64,000 nucleotides of DNA from Pseudomonas sp. QTF5 (GTDB lineage Bacteria; Pseudomonadota; Gammaproteobacteria; Pseudomonadales; Pseudomonadaceae). Shown here one piece after another: positions 41,439 to 52,750 of this stretch; positions within the stretch are counted from its first letter, which is position 1; every line of letters starts with the position of its first letter. A model generated the notes under the pieces. The model saw nothing but the letters and a program-made list of their open reading frames with translations. It did not search any database and was not told where the DNA came from. The position numbers and the translations under genes are program-made. The stretch lies in the NCBI RefSeq assembly GCF_000512695.2, contig NZ_AZRW02000035.1, forward strand, positions 1-64,000, given 5' to 3'.

Positions 41439-43309
41439 TCATGTGGCGGCGGATGGAGCGGGCTGTACGGATCTCAGGTATTGCACGAAGGCCTCCGGCT
41501 CCACGGCTTTGCTGAAGTAATAACCCTGGCCTTCCTCGCACTGGAGGGCCTTGAGAAAATTCAATTGTTCGAGGGTTTCCACCCCTTCGGCAATGATGGT
41601 CAGTTTGAGACTCTTGCCCAGACTGATGATGGCGCTGACCAGGGCCGCGTCATTGCTGTCACGACTCAGGCCACGAATGAATGACTGGTCGATTTTCAGT
41701 ACATCGATGGGAAACCGTTGCAGGTAACTCAGGCTGGAATAGCCGGTGCCGAAGTCATCGATTGCCAGCCGTATCCCCAATGCCTTGAGCCGATTCAGCG
41801 CGAGCATCGTCGCATCGACGTTCTGCATCAATACGCCTTCGGTGATTTCCAGTTCCAGTAAGACCGGGTCCATGCCGGTTTGCTTGAGTATCTGTTCGAT
41901 GCCCTCGACAAAATCCCGCTGGCGGAAATCGATAGCCGACACGTTCACCGACATGCAGAGTTTCGGCAGGCCGCTCGCCTGCCAGGCGCGGGCTTGTCGG
42001 CAGGCCTCGGTCAGCACCCATTTGCTCAACGGTACGATCAAGCCACTGTCTTCGGCCACGCCGATGAAGTCTGTCGGGTAAACCCAGCCTTGCCCCGGTT
42101 TTTTCCAGCGGATCAACGCCTCGGCGCCGACCACCTTGCCGCTGCCCAGATCGAGTTTGGGCTGGTAGTGCAGGACAAATTCGTCCCGCTCCAGCGCCAG
42201 GCGAATACCCGACTCGATACTCTGCTGTTCCCGGGCGCGCTGGTTCATCTCATCGATGAAAAAACTGAAATCGTTCGGGCCGCTGTCCTTGACGTTGCGC
42301 ATGGCGGTTTCGGCTTTCTTGATCAGTGCAATGGCATCGAAACCGTCATCGGGATAAACGCTGATGCCCAGGCTGGCCGTCACGCTCAGGTCGTGGCCGG
42401 CGATGTGTTGAGGCGCGCGTATGGCGTTCAAGAGCTTTTCGGCGATGCCCTTGGTCTGTTGGGGGTGGTGGATGTCAGCGAGGATCACCACAAATTCATC
42501 GGAGCCGTAGCGAAACACCGAGTCGGACGCGCGCACGCTGGCTACCAGGTTTTGCCCGACACGTTTGAGCATCTCGTCACCGGTCGGGTGCCCCAAGGCA
42601 TTGTTGATGCGCTTGAAGCGATCGAGTCCCAGAAACATCACGGCCAGTTGTTTGTCATGGCGTCGTGACAGGGCCAGTGACTGGTTCAGCCGGTCACCCA
42701 GCAAGGTGCTGTTGGGCAATTCGGTCAATACGTCGTACTGCAACAGGTGCGATACCTTGAGCAGCTCGTGGACCCGGGCCTCGATGGTTTGCTCCAGGGT
42801 CAGTACTTTCATGGCCGCGTCCTGCGCCATCTGCCACTTCCAGGTCAGGGCGCTGGCCATCTGGCGGATTTCCAGGCTGTCGAAGGGTTTTTTCAGTACC
42901 AGCAACTGATCGCCGAACTCCAACCGTTCGGCCATGGCTTCCCAGGTGTAATCGGAGAAGGCCGTGCACAGCGCGATTTGCAGGTGAGGATCAGCCTTCC
43001 AGAGCTGTTCGATGGTTTCCAGACCGTCCCAGCCCGGGGGCATGCGCATGTCGGTGAACGCCATGGCGTAAGGTCGACCTTGTGCCTGGGCACGCTTGAC
43101 CAGTTCGAGCGCTTCCTCGCCCTGGTAGGCGGAGTCGAGCTGGAACGTTGGCCGAGCCAGTTGCGGGGTGCCAAACAGCGCCGCTTCAGTACCGGCCAGT
43201 GATTGTTCATCGTCGGTATTGACGCCGAGAATCTTGCGAAAGTCCTGATGGATCGAAGGGGTGTCGTCGATGATCAGAATGCGTCGGTTGGCCTGGACGA
43301 ACGGAGTTT

Positions 43310-43313
<4 letters not shown>
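41439..43313 (-). CDS. REC-GGDEF-EAL response regulator
   Basis: 624 aa: extended receiver (about 8-165, DDTPSIHQDF, acceptor D in AFTDMRMP), GGDEF domain (about 195-355) with motif GSDEF, and EAL domain (about 370-615) with all usual residues: GAEALIRW, SVNVSAIDF, ELEITEG, IDDFGTGYSS and KIDQSFI. It should therefore be an active c-di-GMP phosphodiesterase; the S in GSDEF may still allow cyclase activity. It overlaps the upstream gene by four bases. Confidence 0.92.
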
Positions 43314-45616
<2,303 letters not shown>

Positions 45617-45870
45617 GCGCCTTTACCGACAGCAGGTTGGTGCAATGGGTTCATAGAGGGTATCCCTTCCCTGATCGCTGGATGGAGCGGGTATCGTTCT
45701 GGATCCGAGTGATCTGAGCATAGTCGCCCGGCCAGCACTTCGCCCGGTTGACTGAAACGAATCATTACCGGGGTCGGGCTGAAAATCATCTAGCCTGTAG
45801 GTCAGGCTCGGGAACGTCAGGACGTTCGCCCCGCGCGCGACAAAGACGCACGTTTTCTTGAGGTAATGCC
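45617..45870. promoter_or_regulatory. divergent promoter region of the signalling cluster
   Basis: 254 bases between the divergent REC-PAS-GGDEF-EAL gene and the REC/HD-GYP-like gene. Promoters for both directions must lie here. No palindrome or box was convincing. Confidence 0.4.
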
Positions 45871-47229
45871 ATGGAAGAGCAACTCCCCACGACGGTGACC
45901 GATAAACCCAAGTTACTGCTGGTCGACGATGAGGAGTCGATTCTCAACAGCCTGCGCCGCCTGCTGCGCGGCCAACCCTACGAGGTGCTGCTGGCCACCA
46001 GCGGTGCCCAGGCCTTGGAGATCATGGCGCAGCAGCCGATCGATCTGGTGATGAGTGACGCGCGCATGCCCAATATGGATGGCTCGACGCTGTTGGCCCA
46101 CATCCATCAGCGTTATCCCGACACCATCAGGATCATGTTGACCGGTTATGCCGATCCGTCGGCCATTATCAAAGCCATCAATGAAGGGCAGATTCATCGT
46201 TACATCAGCAAACCCTGGCACGATGAGGAAATGCTGCTGACCTTGCGGCAATCACTGGCCTATCAGCATTCCGAGCGTGAACGCTTGCGTCTGGTGCAGG
46301 AAACGTGGGACCAGAACGAGAAACTGAAGCTGCTCAACGCCACCCTGGAAAAACACGTCGCGGCCCGCACCAGCGAGCTGCAACAGACCGCCGACATGCT
46401 GGACCTGGCCTACGAAGAGCTCAAACGCAGCTATGTCACCGGCACCGAAGTGTTTTCGTTGCTGGCCAACCTGCGCTTGCCGCCCACCAAGCAGACCAAC
46501 CGGCAGATCATCGAACTGGTGCGGGTGTACTGCAAACTCCATGGCCTGGACGAAGGCACCAGTCGCGACCTGACCATGGCCGCGGCACTCTACAACATCG
46601 GTAAATTGAGCTGGACCGACAGCATGATGAGCACGCCCTCGGACCTGCTGCACCACAATGACCGCGAGCGCTATCGGGGTTATCCGAAGCAGAGTGAATC
46701 GCTGCTGATGACGCTCGACCCAATGAAGGACGCCGCCCGGCTGATCCTGCATCATCAGGAGCGTTGGGATGGCAGCGGTTTTCCCGATCGGCTCAAGGGC
46801 GAGGCGATTCCGTTTGGCTCGCGGTTGCTGAAACTGGCGGTGGATTTCATCGAGTTGCAGCGCGGGCTGATCCTTGAACGGCAGATGAACAGCGATGAAG
46901 CCCTGGTATATATCCGCCAATACACCGGTCGCCTCTACGACCCGGAACTGGTGGAGGATTTCATTCAGGTCTGCGCCACTTATCTGAGCGACGTGACGCT
47001 GGCCGATCCGAGGGTCAAAGTGCTGACCACCCGTGATCTGGTGGCTGGCATGATCCTGGCGCGCAATCTCAATGCCGACAACGGCATGCTGCTGCTCAAT
47101 GCCGGCAAGGTGTTGAATGGGCCGCTGGTGGAGAAGTTGATCGCTTTCGAGGCGATGGAAGGTGCCAAGTACAGCATTTTTGTGAAAGTGCCGGAGGAAG
47201 TGGAGGGCGCGCTTCTCGAGACGAGTTGA
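45871..47229 (+). CDS. response regulator with degenerate HD-GYP domain
   Basis: 452 aa. A standard receiver (about 13-130: LLLVDDEESIL, acceptor D in VMSDARMP, YISKPW) is followed by a coiled coil (140-190) and an HD-GYP-like domain (200-360). The HD pair is replaced by Y241-N242 (AALYNIGKLSW), while the later HHQERWDGSGFP and GSRLLKLAVDF parts remain. A C-terminal part (about 375-440) follows. Metal-dependent phosphodiesterase activity is unlikely; a c-di-GMP or protein binding role is possible. Confidence 0.88.
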   Translation: MEEQLPTTVTDKPKLLLVDDEESILNSLRRLLRGQPYEVLLATSGAQALEIMAQQPIDLVMSDARMPNMDGSTLLAHIHQRYPDTIRIMLTGYADPSAIIKAINEGQIHRYISKPWHDEEMLLTLRQSLAYQHSERERLRLVQETWDQNEKLKLLNATLEKHVAARTSELQQTADMLDLAYEELKRSYVTGTEVFSLLANLRLPPTKQTNRQIIELVRVYCKLHGLDEGTSRDLTMAAALYNIGKLSWTDSMMSTPSDLLHHNDRERYRGYPKQSESLLMTLDPMKDAARLILHHQERWDGSGFPDRLKGEAIPFGSRLLKLAVDFIELQRGLILERQMNSDEALVYIRQYTGRLYDPELVEDFIQVCATYLSDVTLADPRVKVLTTRDLVAGMILARNLNADNGMLLLNAGKVLNGPLVEKLIAFEAMEGAKYSIFVKVPEEVEGALLETS

Positions 47230-47256
47230 GCTTCGTGGCTTTGCACACAGATCCAA

Positions 47257-47346
47257 TGTGGGAGCGGGCTTGCTCGCGAAGACGGTTTTATATTCAACAT
47301 TAATGTTGGCTGATACACCGCTTTCGCGAGCAAGCCCGCTCCCACA
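47257..47346. repeat. REPIN (type 1)
   Basis: TGTGGGAGCGGGCTTGCTCG and its inverted partner ending CCCGCTCCCACA, with a central TCAACATTAATGTTGG palindrome. Confidence 0.9.
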
Positions 47347-47435
47347 GTTTGGCGCTAGGCAAATGCTTTTCGGCGTGACGAAGAACCGGCGCGCATGTGA
47401 TCCTTGCGCCTTTTATCCAAGGCCAATCCTGACCC

Positions 47436-47870
47436 ATGACGCTTTCATCCGCCGCTTCGCCCCGCCTCATCCGCATTGCTGCTGCCTTGCTGATCGGCCC
47501 CGACGGTCGCACCCTGCTGGTCCGCAAGCGCGGCACCCAGGCGTTCATGCAGCCGGGGGGCAAGATCGAGGCCCATGAGCAACCGGTCCATGCCCTCGCC
47601 CGTGAGCTGGAAGAGGAACTGGGGCTGGTCATCGATCCGGCGCATGCCGCCTACCTGGGGCAATTCTCGGCACCGGCCGCCAATGAGCCGGGTTATGTCG
47701 TACAGGCCGAACTCTTTCAGCTGACCATCGATTCGCACGTTTGCCCGGCGGCAGAGATTGAAGAAGTGCGCTGGATCGATCCGGCCACCGACGGCGAAAT
47801 CACACTGGCGCCATTGACACGGGACCTGATCTTGCCGTTTTATCGAGCCTCACTGATCGAAACTGCCTGA
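47436..47870 (+). CDS. Nudix hydrolase
   Basis: 144 aa. The complete Nudix box GGKIEAHEQPVHALARELEE (followed by ELGL) is present, and the MutT-like fold starts IRIAAALLIGPDGRTLLVRKR. It would hydrolyse a nucleoside diphosphate linked to another moiety; the substrate is unknown. It probably starts an operon with the LysE and GNAT genes (gap of 17 bases). Confidence 0.92.
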   Translation: MTLSSAASPRLIRIAAALLIGPDGRTLLVRKRGTQAFMQPGGKIEAHEQPVHALARELEEELGLVIDPAHAAYLGQFSAPAANEPGYVVQAELFQLTIDSHVCPAAEIEEVRWIDPATDGEITLAPLTRDLILPFYRASLIETA

Positions 47871-47887
47871 TCGTCCAAGGATGGAGA

Positions 47888-48532
47888 ATGCCCATGATCC
47901 CGCTTCAAGACTTGCTGATTTTCGCCGCCGCGGCGCTGCTGATGGTGCTCACTCCCGGGCCGAACATGATCTACCTGATCTCTCGTTCTATCTGCCAGGG
48001 GCGCAAGGCCGGAGTGACTTCGTTGCTCGGCGTAGTCGCGGGGTTTTTAGTGCACCTGTTCGCTGCCGCCGCGGGTTTGACCGCGGTATTCCTGGCCGTG
48101 CCGGTGGCCTATGAAGTATTGAAGTGGGCCGGCGCGTTGTACCTGTTGTGGCTGGCCTGGCAGGCGGTCAAGCCCGGTGCGCGCTCGCCGTTCGAGGCGC
48201 AGCAGTTACCGGCAGATTCGTCGCGCAAGTTGATCACCATGGGCTTTCTCACCAGCGCGCTGAACCCGAAGATCGCGGTGTTTTACCTGTCGGTGTTTCC
48301 GCAGTTCATTACCCCTGAGCACGGTTCGGTGTTCACCCAGAGCATCATCCTCGGCCTGACCCAGATCAGCGTGAGCTTCAGCGTCAACCTGTTGATCGCG
48401 CTGTTCGCCGCAGGCATCGCGTCCTGGTTCGTCAACAACCCGAACTGGCTGGCGATGCAGCGTTATTTCATGGGCTTCGTGCTGTCCGGGCTGGCGGTGC
48501 GCTTGATGCTTGAGCAGCGGCGAGCGGCCTGA
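47888..48532 (+). CDS. LysE/RhtB family amino-acid exporter
   Basis: 214-aa inner-membrane protein with six hydrophobic segments. The family signature is at the N-terminus (LMVLTPGPNMIYLISRSI), with FLTSALNPKIAVFYLSVFPQF in the middle. It exports an amino acid or homoserine lactone-like compound; the substrate cannot be deduced. An ATG two codons later (MIPL) could also start translation. Confidence 0.92.
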   Translation: MPMIPLQDLLIFAAAALLMVLTPGPNMIYLISRSICQGRKAGVTSLLGVVAGFLVHLFAAAAGLTAVFLAVPVAYEVLKWAGALYLLWLAWQAVKPGARSPFEAQQLPADSSRKLITMGFLTSALNPKIAVFYLSVFPQFITPEHGSVFTQSIILGLTQISVSFSVNLLIALFAAGIASWFVNNPNWLAMQRYFMGFVLSGLAVRLMLEQRRAA

Positions 48533-48534
48533 AG

Positions 48535-49032
48535 ATGTGGATTCAACGGCTTGATGCCAGCCATGCCCTGGATTATCGGGCGCTGATGCTTGAGGCCTAT
48601 GACTTGCATCCTCAGGCGTTCACTTCCAGCGTGCGCGAGCGCGCGACGATGCCGCTGAGTTGGTGGGAATCGCGGCTGACCCACAAGCTGGACCGGATTC
48701 TCGGGGTGTTCGAGGAAGGGAGGCTGGCGGGCATCGTTGGCCTGGCCTTCGAATCTCGGGAAAAGGCCCGACACAAGGCGACGCTGTTTGGCATGTACGT
48801 CACAAGCAAGGTGCGACAGCGCGGGCTCGGTTATCAACTGGTTCAGGCCGCGTTGGCTGAAGCGCAGACCCATCAGGGGCTGCGGCTGATCCAACTGACC
48901 GTCACCGCCGGCAACGAAGCCGCCTTCAAGCTGTATCAGCGCTGCGGCTTCGTGCAGTTCGGCCTGGAACCATTGGCGGTGCGGGTTGGCGAAGACTACT
49001 TCGACAAGATCCATATGTGGCGTGAGCTCTGA
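48535..49032 (+). CDS. GNAT family N-acetyltransferase
   Basis: 165 aa with the acetyl-CoA binding segment VRQRGLGYQLVQAAL and the C-terminal NEAAFKLYQRCGFVQFG typical of GNAT enzymes. It starts two bases after the exporter stop, so it is cotranscribed. The substrate is unknown; an amine or amino-acid derivative linked with export is possible but speculative. Confidence 0.9.
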   Translation: MWIQRLDASHALDYRALMLEAYDLHPQAFTSSVRERATMPLSWWESRLTHKLDRILGVFEEGRLAGIVGLAFESREKARHKATLFGMYVTSKVRQRGLGYQLVQAALAEAQTHQGLRLIQLTVTAGNEAAFKLYQRCGFVQFGLEPLAVRVGEDYFDKIHMWREL

Positions 49033-49050
49033 AACCACCCCCGATCCCTT

Positions 49051-49140
49051 GTAGGAGCGAGGCTTGCCCGCGAAGACGGTTTCAAATCGAACATTGATGT
49101 CGGCTGACCTACCGCTTTCGCGGGCAAGCCTCGCTCCTAC
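49051..49140. repeat. REPIN (variant GTAGGAGCGAGGC type)
   Basis: GTAGGAGCGAGGCTTGCCCG and its inverted partner ending GCCTCGCTCCTAC. This REP variant is the one used as insertion site by the 145-bp elements elsewhere in the window; this copy is intact. Confidence 0.9.
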
Positions 49141-49180
49141 ACTGCAATGACCCCATTTTTTGTGAACCCCGCAGACCCAA

Positions 49181-49271
49181 TGTGGGAGCGGGCTTGCTCG
49201 CGAAAGCGGTAGGTTAGTCAACATGTATGTTGAATATGAAACCGCTTTCGCGAGCAAGCCCGCTCCCACAT
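49181..49271. repeat. REPIN (type 1)
   Basis: TGTGGGAGCGGGCTTGCTCG to GCCCGCTCCCACAT, only 40 bases from the previous REPIN, between the GNAT gene and the metR stop. Confidence 0.9.
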
Positions 49272-49310
49272 TTGATCGTCATTGCCCCAACCATTTCGGG
49301 TGACAGAGCA

Positions 49311-50240
49311 TTAGCGGACGGCACTCACCCCATCCAGCGTCGAAAACGACGTGTCCTTGGCCGTCAGCAAAAAATCGCGCATGTACGGCGCATCCAGCAT
49401 GTCGGCGCGAATCCCGGCGTAGAGCGTCGCGAACAACCCTTTCTCCCCCAGTCGCTTGGCCTTCACGTAACCCCGTGAGCTGTATTCATGCAGCGCCCAA
49501 TGGGGCATGCCGCAGACGCCGCGACCGCTGGCCACCAGTTGCATCATCATCACCGTCAGTTCCGATGTGCGCACCTGGGCCGGTTCGATGTCGGCTGGCT
49601 CAAGGAAGCGAGTGAAGATGTCCAGCCGATCGCGCTCCACCGGGTAGGTGATCAAGGTTTCCGTGAGCAAATCTTCGGGCACGATGTACGGCTTGCTTGC
49701 CAGGCGGTGCTGGTTAGCCACCGCGAGCATGGCTTCGTAAGTGAACAATGGCACGTAAGTAATCCCGACCAGTTCCAGCGGATCGGAGGTCACCACCAGG
49801 TCCAGATCGCCTCGGGCCAGCGCCGGCAGCGGGGCGAAGGAGAAACCCGAGGCCAGGTCCAGTTCGACTTCCGGCCAGGCATCGCGGAACTGGTCGATGG
49901 TCGGCATCAGCCACTGAAAGCAACTGTGGCACTCGATCGCCATGTGCAAACGCCCTGCGGTGCCGCCGGCCAGTCGCGCAATGTCACGCTCGGCGCCGCG
50001 CAGCATCGGCAGGGTAGCGTCGGCCAGTTGCAGCAGGCGCAAGCCGGCACTGGTGAAGCGCACCGGTTTGGTCTTGCGCACGAACAGCGGCATGCCCATG
50101 CGCTCTTCCAGTTCTTTGAACTGGTGGGACAGCGCCGACTGGGTCAGGTGCAGGCGGTCGGCCGCGTCCACCAGGCTGTCAGCTTCGCGCAAGGCGTGCA
50201 GGGTTTTCAGGTGACGGATTTCAAGCACCGGGGGCTCCAT
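49311..50240 (-). CDS. metR: LysR-type regulator of methionine synthesis
   Basis: 309 aa. An N-terminal winged helix (LEIRHLKTLHALREADSLVDAADRLHLTQSALSHQ, given in parts: HLKTLHAL and LTQSALSHQFKELE) and a LysR effector domain matching MetR (SGFSFAPLPAL, LDLVVTSDP, GMPHWALHEY). MetR activates metE and other methionine genes with homocysteine as co-inducer. It is divergent from metE, the classical arrangement. The ATG at 50238-50240 is used; a later start at LEIRHL is possible. Confidence 0.93.
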   Translation of the reverse strand: MEPPVLEIRHLKTLHALREADSLVDAADRLHLTQSALSHQFKELEERMGMPLFVRKTKPVRFTSAGLRLLQLADATLPMLRGAERDIARLAGGTAGRLHMAIECHSCFQWLMPTIDQFRDAWPEVELDLASGFSFAPLPALARGDLDLVVTSDPLELVGITYVPLFTYEAMLAVANQHRLASKPYIVPEDLLTETLITYPVERDRLDIFTRFLEPADIEPAQVRTSELTVMMMQLVASGRGVCGMPHWALHEYSSRGYVKAKRLGEKGLFATLYAGIRADMLDAPYMRDFLLTAKDTSFSTLDGVSAVR

Positions 50241-50270
50241 GAGGAAAACTTGTGATCAACACGAAAAGAT

Positions 50271-50283
50271 TGAGTTTGTCTCA
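50271..50283. promoter_or_regulatory. candidate MetR operator in the metR-metE gap
   Basis: TGAG-TTTGT-CTCA, a symmetric variant of the MetR consensus TGAA-N5-TTCA, placed 66 bases before the metE start and 31 bases before the metR start. Confidence 0.5.
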
Positions 50284-50348
50284 TGTTGGGTGGGCTGTCG
50301 ACAATAGCGCCATGTTTTACAGCATCTTTTATAGAGAGAACTTTCATC

Positions 50349-52661
50349 ATGGCTCAGGCCCACACCCTTGGTTTCCCGCGTATCGGCGCTGACCGCGAAC
50401 TGAAAAAAGCCCTCGAATCCTACTGGAAGGGCGACCTCGATCAGGACGCATTGAAAAGCGTCGGCCGCCAACTGCGCGCCACCCACTGGCAATTGCAGAA
50501 AGACGCCGGCATCGACCTGCTGCCCGTAGGCGACTTCGCCTGGTACGACCAGGTACTGACTCATTCTCTGACCTTCGGTGTCATCCCCGAGCGTTTCGAC
50601 AGTGTCAATAATGCCAACGGCCTGCCGACGCTGGACACCCTGTTCGCCATGGCCCGTGGCGCTACCGCAGCCTGCTGCGGCGGTGAACATGGCAAGGCGC
50701 AATACGCTCAGGAACTGACCAAGTGGTTCGATACCAATTACCACTATCTGGTCCCGGAATTCACCGTAGATCAACCATTCAAACTGAGCTGGGAACAGCT
50801 GTTCGATGAAGTCGAAGAAGCCAAAGCCCTGGGCCATAACGTCAAACCGGTGATCATCGGCCCGCTGACTTATCTATGGTTGGGCAAGGCAAAGGGTGAT
50901 GGCTTCGACAAACTCGACCTGCTGGAGCGCCTGCTGCCGATCTACGGCGAAATCCTCGGTCGCCTCGCCGCTCAAGGCGTGGAGTGGGTGCAGATCGACG
51001 AACCGATCCTCACCCTCGACCTGCCACAGGCCTGGAAAAATGCCTTCGAACGCGCCTATCACATCCTTCAATACTCACCGCTGAAAAAACTCGTGGCCAC
51101 TTACTTCAGTGGCCTGGAAGACAACCTTGGCCTGGCAGTCGGTCTGCCGGTGCAAGGCCTGCACATCGACGCGGTGCGCGCGCCGGATCAACTCGGCCAA
51201 GTGCTGGATCGTCTGCCGACCTACAAGATTCTCTCGGTGGGCCTGGTTAACGGCCGCAACGTCTGGCGCTGCGAACTGGAGCAAGCCCTGGCCCAACTGC
51301 AACCAGCCCAGGAGCGCTTTGGCGATAACTTGTGGGTCAGCAGTTCCTGCTCGCTGTTGCACAGCCCGGTGGACCTGGACCGTGAAGACAAACTCGACCC
51401 GGAACTGAAAAGCTGGCTGGCGTTTGCCGTGCAGAAGTGCGGTGAAATCGCCGTGCTGCGTGATGCCCTCAATGATCCGCAAGCGCCGAAGGTGCAAGCC
51501 GCCCTGGCTGAAAGCCGTGCGATTCAGGCCAGCCGCGCCCAATCGCCGCGCATCCATAAAGCCGAAGTACGGACGCGTGTCAACGCCATTGGTGCGGCGG
51601 ACAGCCAACGTCATTCGCCATTTGCCAAACGCATCGAACAACAACGTGCACGGTTGAAACTGCCGGCATTCCCGACCACCACCATCGGCTCGTTCCCGCA
51701 GACCGGTTCGATCCGTCTGGCGCGCCAGGCCTTCAAGCAAGGCAAGCTGTCGGCCAACGATTACACCGATGCCATGCACAGCGAAATCCGCCACGCCGTG
51801 CAAATCCAGGAACGCCTGGGCCTGGACGTGCTGGTGCACGGTGAAGCCGAGCGCAACGACATGGTTGAGTACTTCGCCGAGCAACTGGACGGCTACCTGT
51901 TCACCCGGTTCGGCTGGGTGCAGAGCTACGGTTCGCGCTGTGTCAAACCGGCGATCATTTATGGGGACTTGAGCCGTCCGAAGCCGATGACGGTCGACTG
52001 GATCACCTATGCTCAGAGCCTGACCGATAAGGTCATGAAGGGCATGCTCACCGGTCCCGTGACCATGCTGATGTGGTCGTTCCCGCGCGAAGACGTCTCG
52101 CGCAAAATTCAGGCGCAGCAACTGGCCCTGGCCTTGCGCGATGAAGTGGTGGACCTGGAAAACGCCGGCATCAAAATCGTCCAGATCGACGAAGCCGCGT
52201 TCCGCGAAGGGCTACCGCTACGCCGGGCGCAATGGCAGGAATACCTCGACTGGGCGGTGGAAGCTTTCCGCCTGAGTGCATCCGGCGTGCGGGATGAAAC
52301 CCAGATCCATACCCACATGTGCTACAGCGAATTCAATGACGTGATCCAGTCCATCGCCGCCATGGACGCCGACGTGATCACCATCGAAACCTCGCGCTCG
52401 GACATGGAATTGCTGGAGGCGTTCGAAGCATTCGACTACCCGAACGACATTGGTCCGGGTGTCTACGATATTCACTCACCTCGGGTGCCGGACACGGCAG
52501 AGATGGTGAAGTTGATGAGCAAAGCGGTGAAGCGGATTGCGGCGCAGCGGTTGTGGGTAAACCCGGATTGCGGGTTGAAGACACGGGCGTGGCCGGAGAC
52601 TGAGGCTGCGTTGGTGAACATGGTGGCGGCGGCTCGGCAGTTGCGTAGTCAACTGGCTTGA
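50349..52661 (+). CDS. metE: cobalamin-independent methionine synthase
   Basis: 770 aa. Methylates homocysteine from 5-methyltetrahydropteroyl-tri-glutamate in the cytoplasm. Start MAQAHTLGFPRIGADRELKK. Zinc ligands are in place at H656, C658 (HTHMCYSEF), E680 and C741 (NPDCGLKTR), at the spacing known from E. coli MetE. The pseudosymmetric N-terminal half and a TTTIGSFPQT repeat at the start of the second half are present. Controlled by MetR from the divergent gene. Confidence 0.97.
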   Translation: MAQAHTLGFPRIGADRELKKALESYWKGDLDQDALKSVGRQLRATHWQLQKDAGIDLLPVGDFAWYDQVLTHSLTFGVIPERFDSVNNANGLPTLDTLFAMARGATAACCGGEHGKAQYAQELTKWFDTNYHYLVPEFTVDQPFKLSWEQLFDEVEEAKALGHNVKPVIIGPLTYLWLGKAKGDGFDKLDLLERLLPIYGEILGRLAAQGVEWVQIDEPILTLDLPQAWKNAFERAYHILQYSPLKKLVATYFSGLEDNLGLAVGLPVQGLHIDAVRAPDQLGQVLDRLPTYKILSVGLVNGRNVWRCELEQALAQLQPAQERFGDNLWVSSSCSLLHSPVDLDREDKLDPELKSWLAFAVQKCGEIAVLRDALNDPQAPKVQAALAESRAIQASRAQSPRIHKAEVRTRVNAIGAADSQRHSPFAKRIEQQRARLKLPAFPTTTIGSFPQTGSIRLARQAFKQGKLSANDYTDAMHSEIRHAVQIQERLGLDVLVHGEAERNDMVEYFAEQLDGYLFTRFGWVQSYGSRCVKPAIIYGDLSRPKPMTVDWITYAQSLTDKVMKGMLTGPVTMLMWSFPREDVSRKIQAQQLALALRDEVVDLENAGIKIVQIDEAAFREGLPLRRAQWQEYLDWAVEAFRLSASGVRDETQIHTHMCYSEFNDVIQSIAAMDADVITIETSRSDMELLEAFEAFDYPNDIGPGVYDIHSPRVPDTAEMVKLMSKAVKRIAAQRLWVNPDCGLKTRAWPETEAALVNMVAAARQLRSQLA

Positions 52662-52688
52662 AATCCGCCGAAGGGAGCGGGCGGTTCC

Positions 52689-52706
52689 TAATGCCAGTCA
52701 GTTAAG
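52689..52706 (+). repeat. solitary end of the 145-bp element
   Basis: An exact copy of the 18-bp terminal repeat TAATGCCAGTCAGTTAAG, with no inverted partner and no interior of the element next to it. GGGAGCGGGC, a REP-like scrap, lies 16 bases before it. Confidence 0.7.
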
Positions 52707-52750
52707 CAATTTCAGCCGCGCCGCATCTTCTTGTCTCGCTCCTTTGCGCC

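Noticed and set aside
52662..52688. CCGCC/GGCGG inverted repeat after metE as a terminator
   Set aside because: Five pairs with a purine-rich loop and no T-run; it may simply be a REP scrap.
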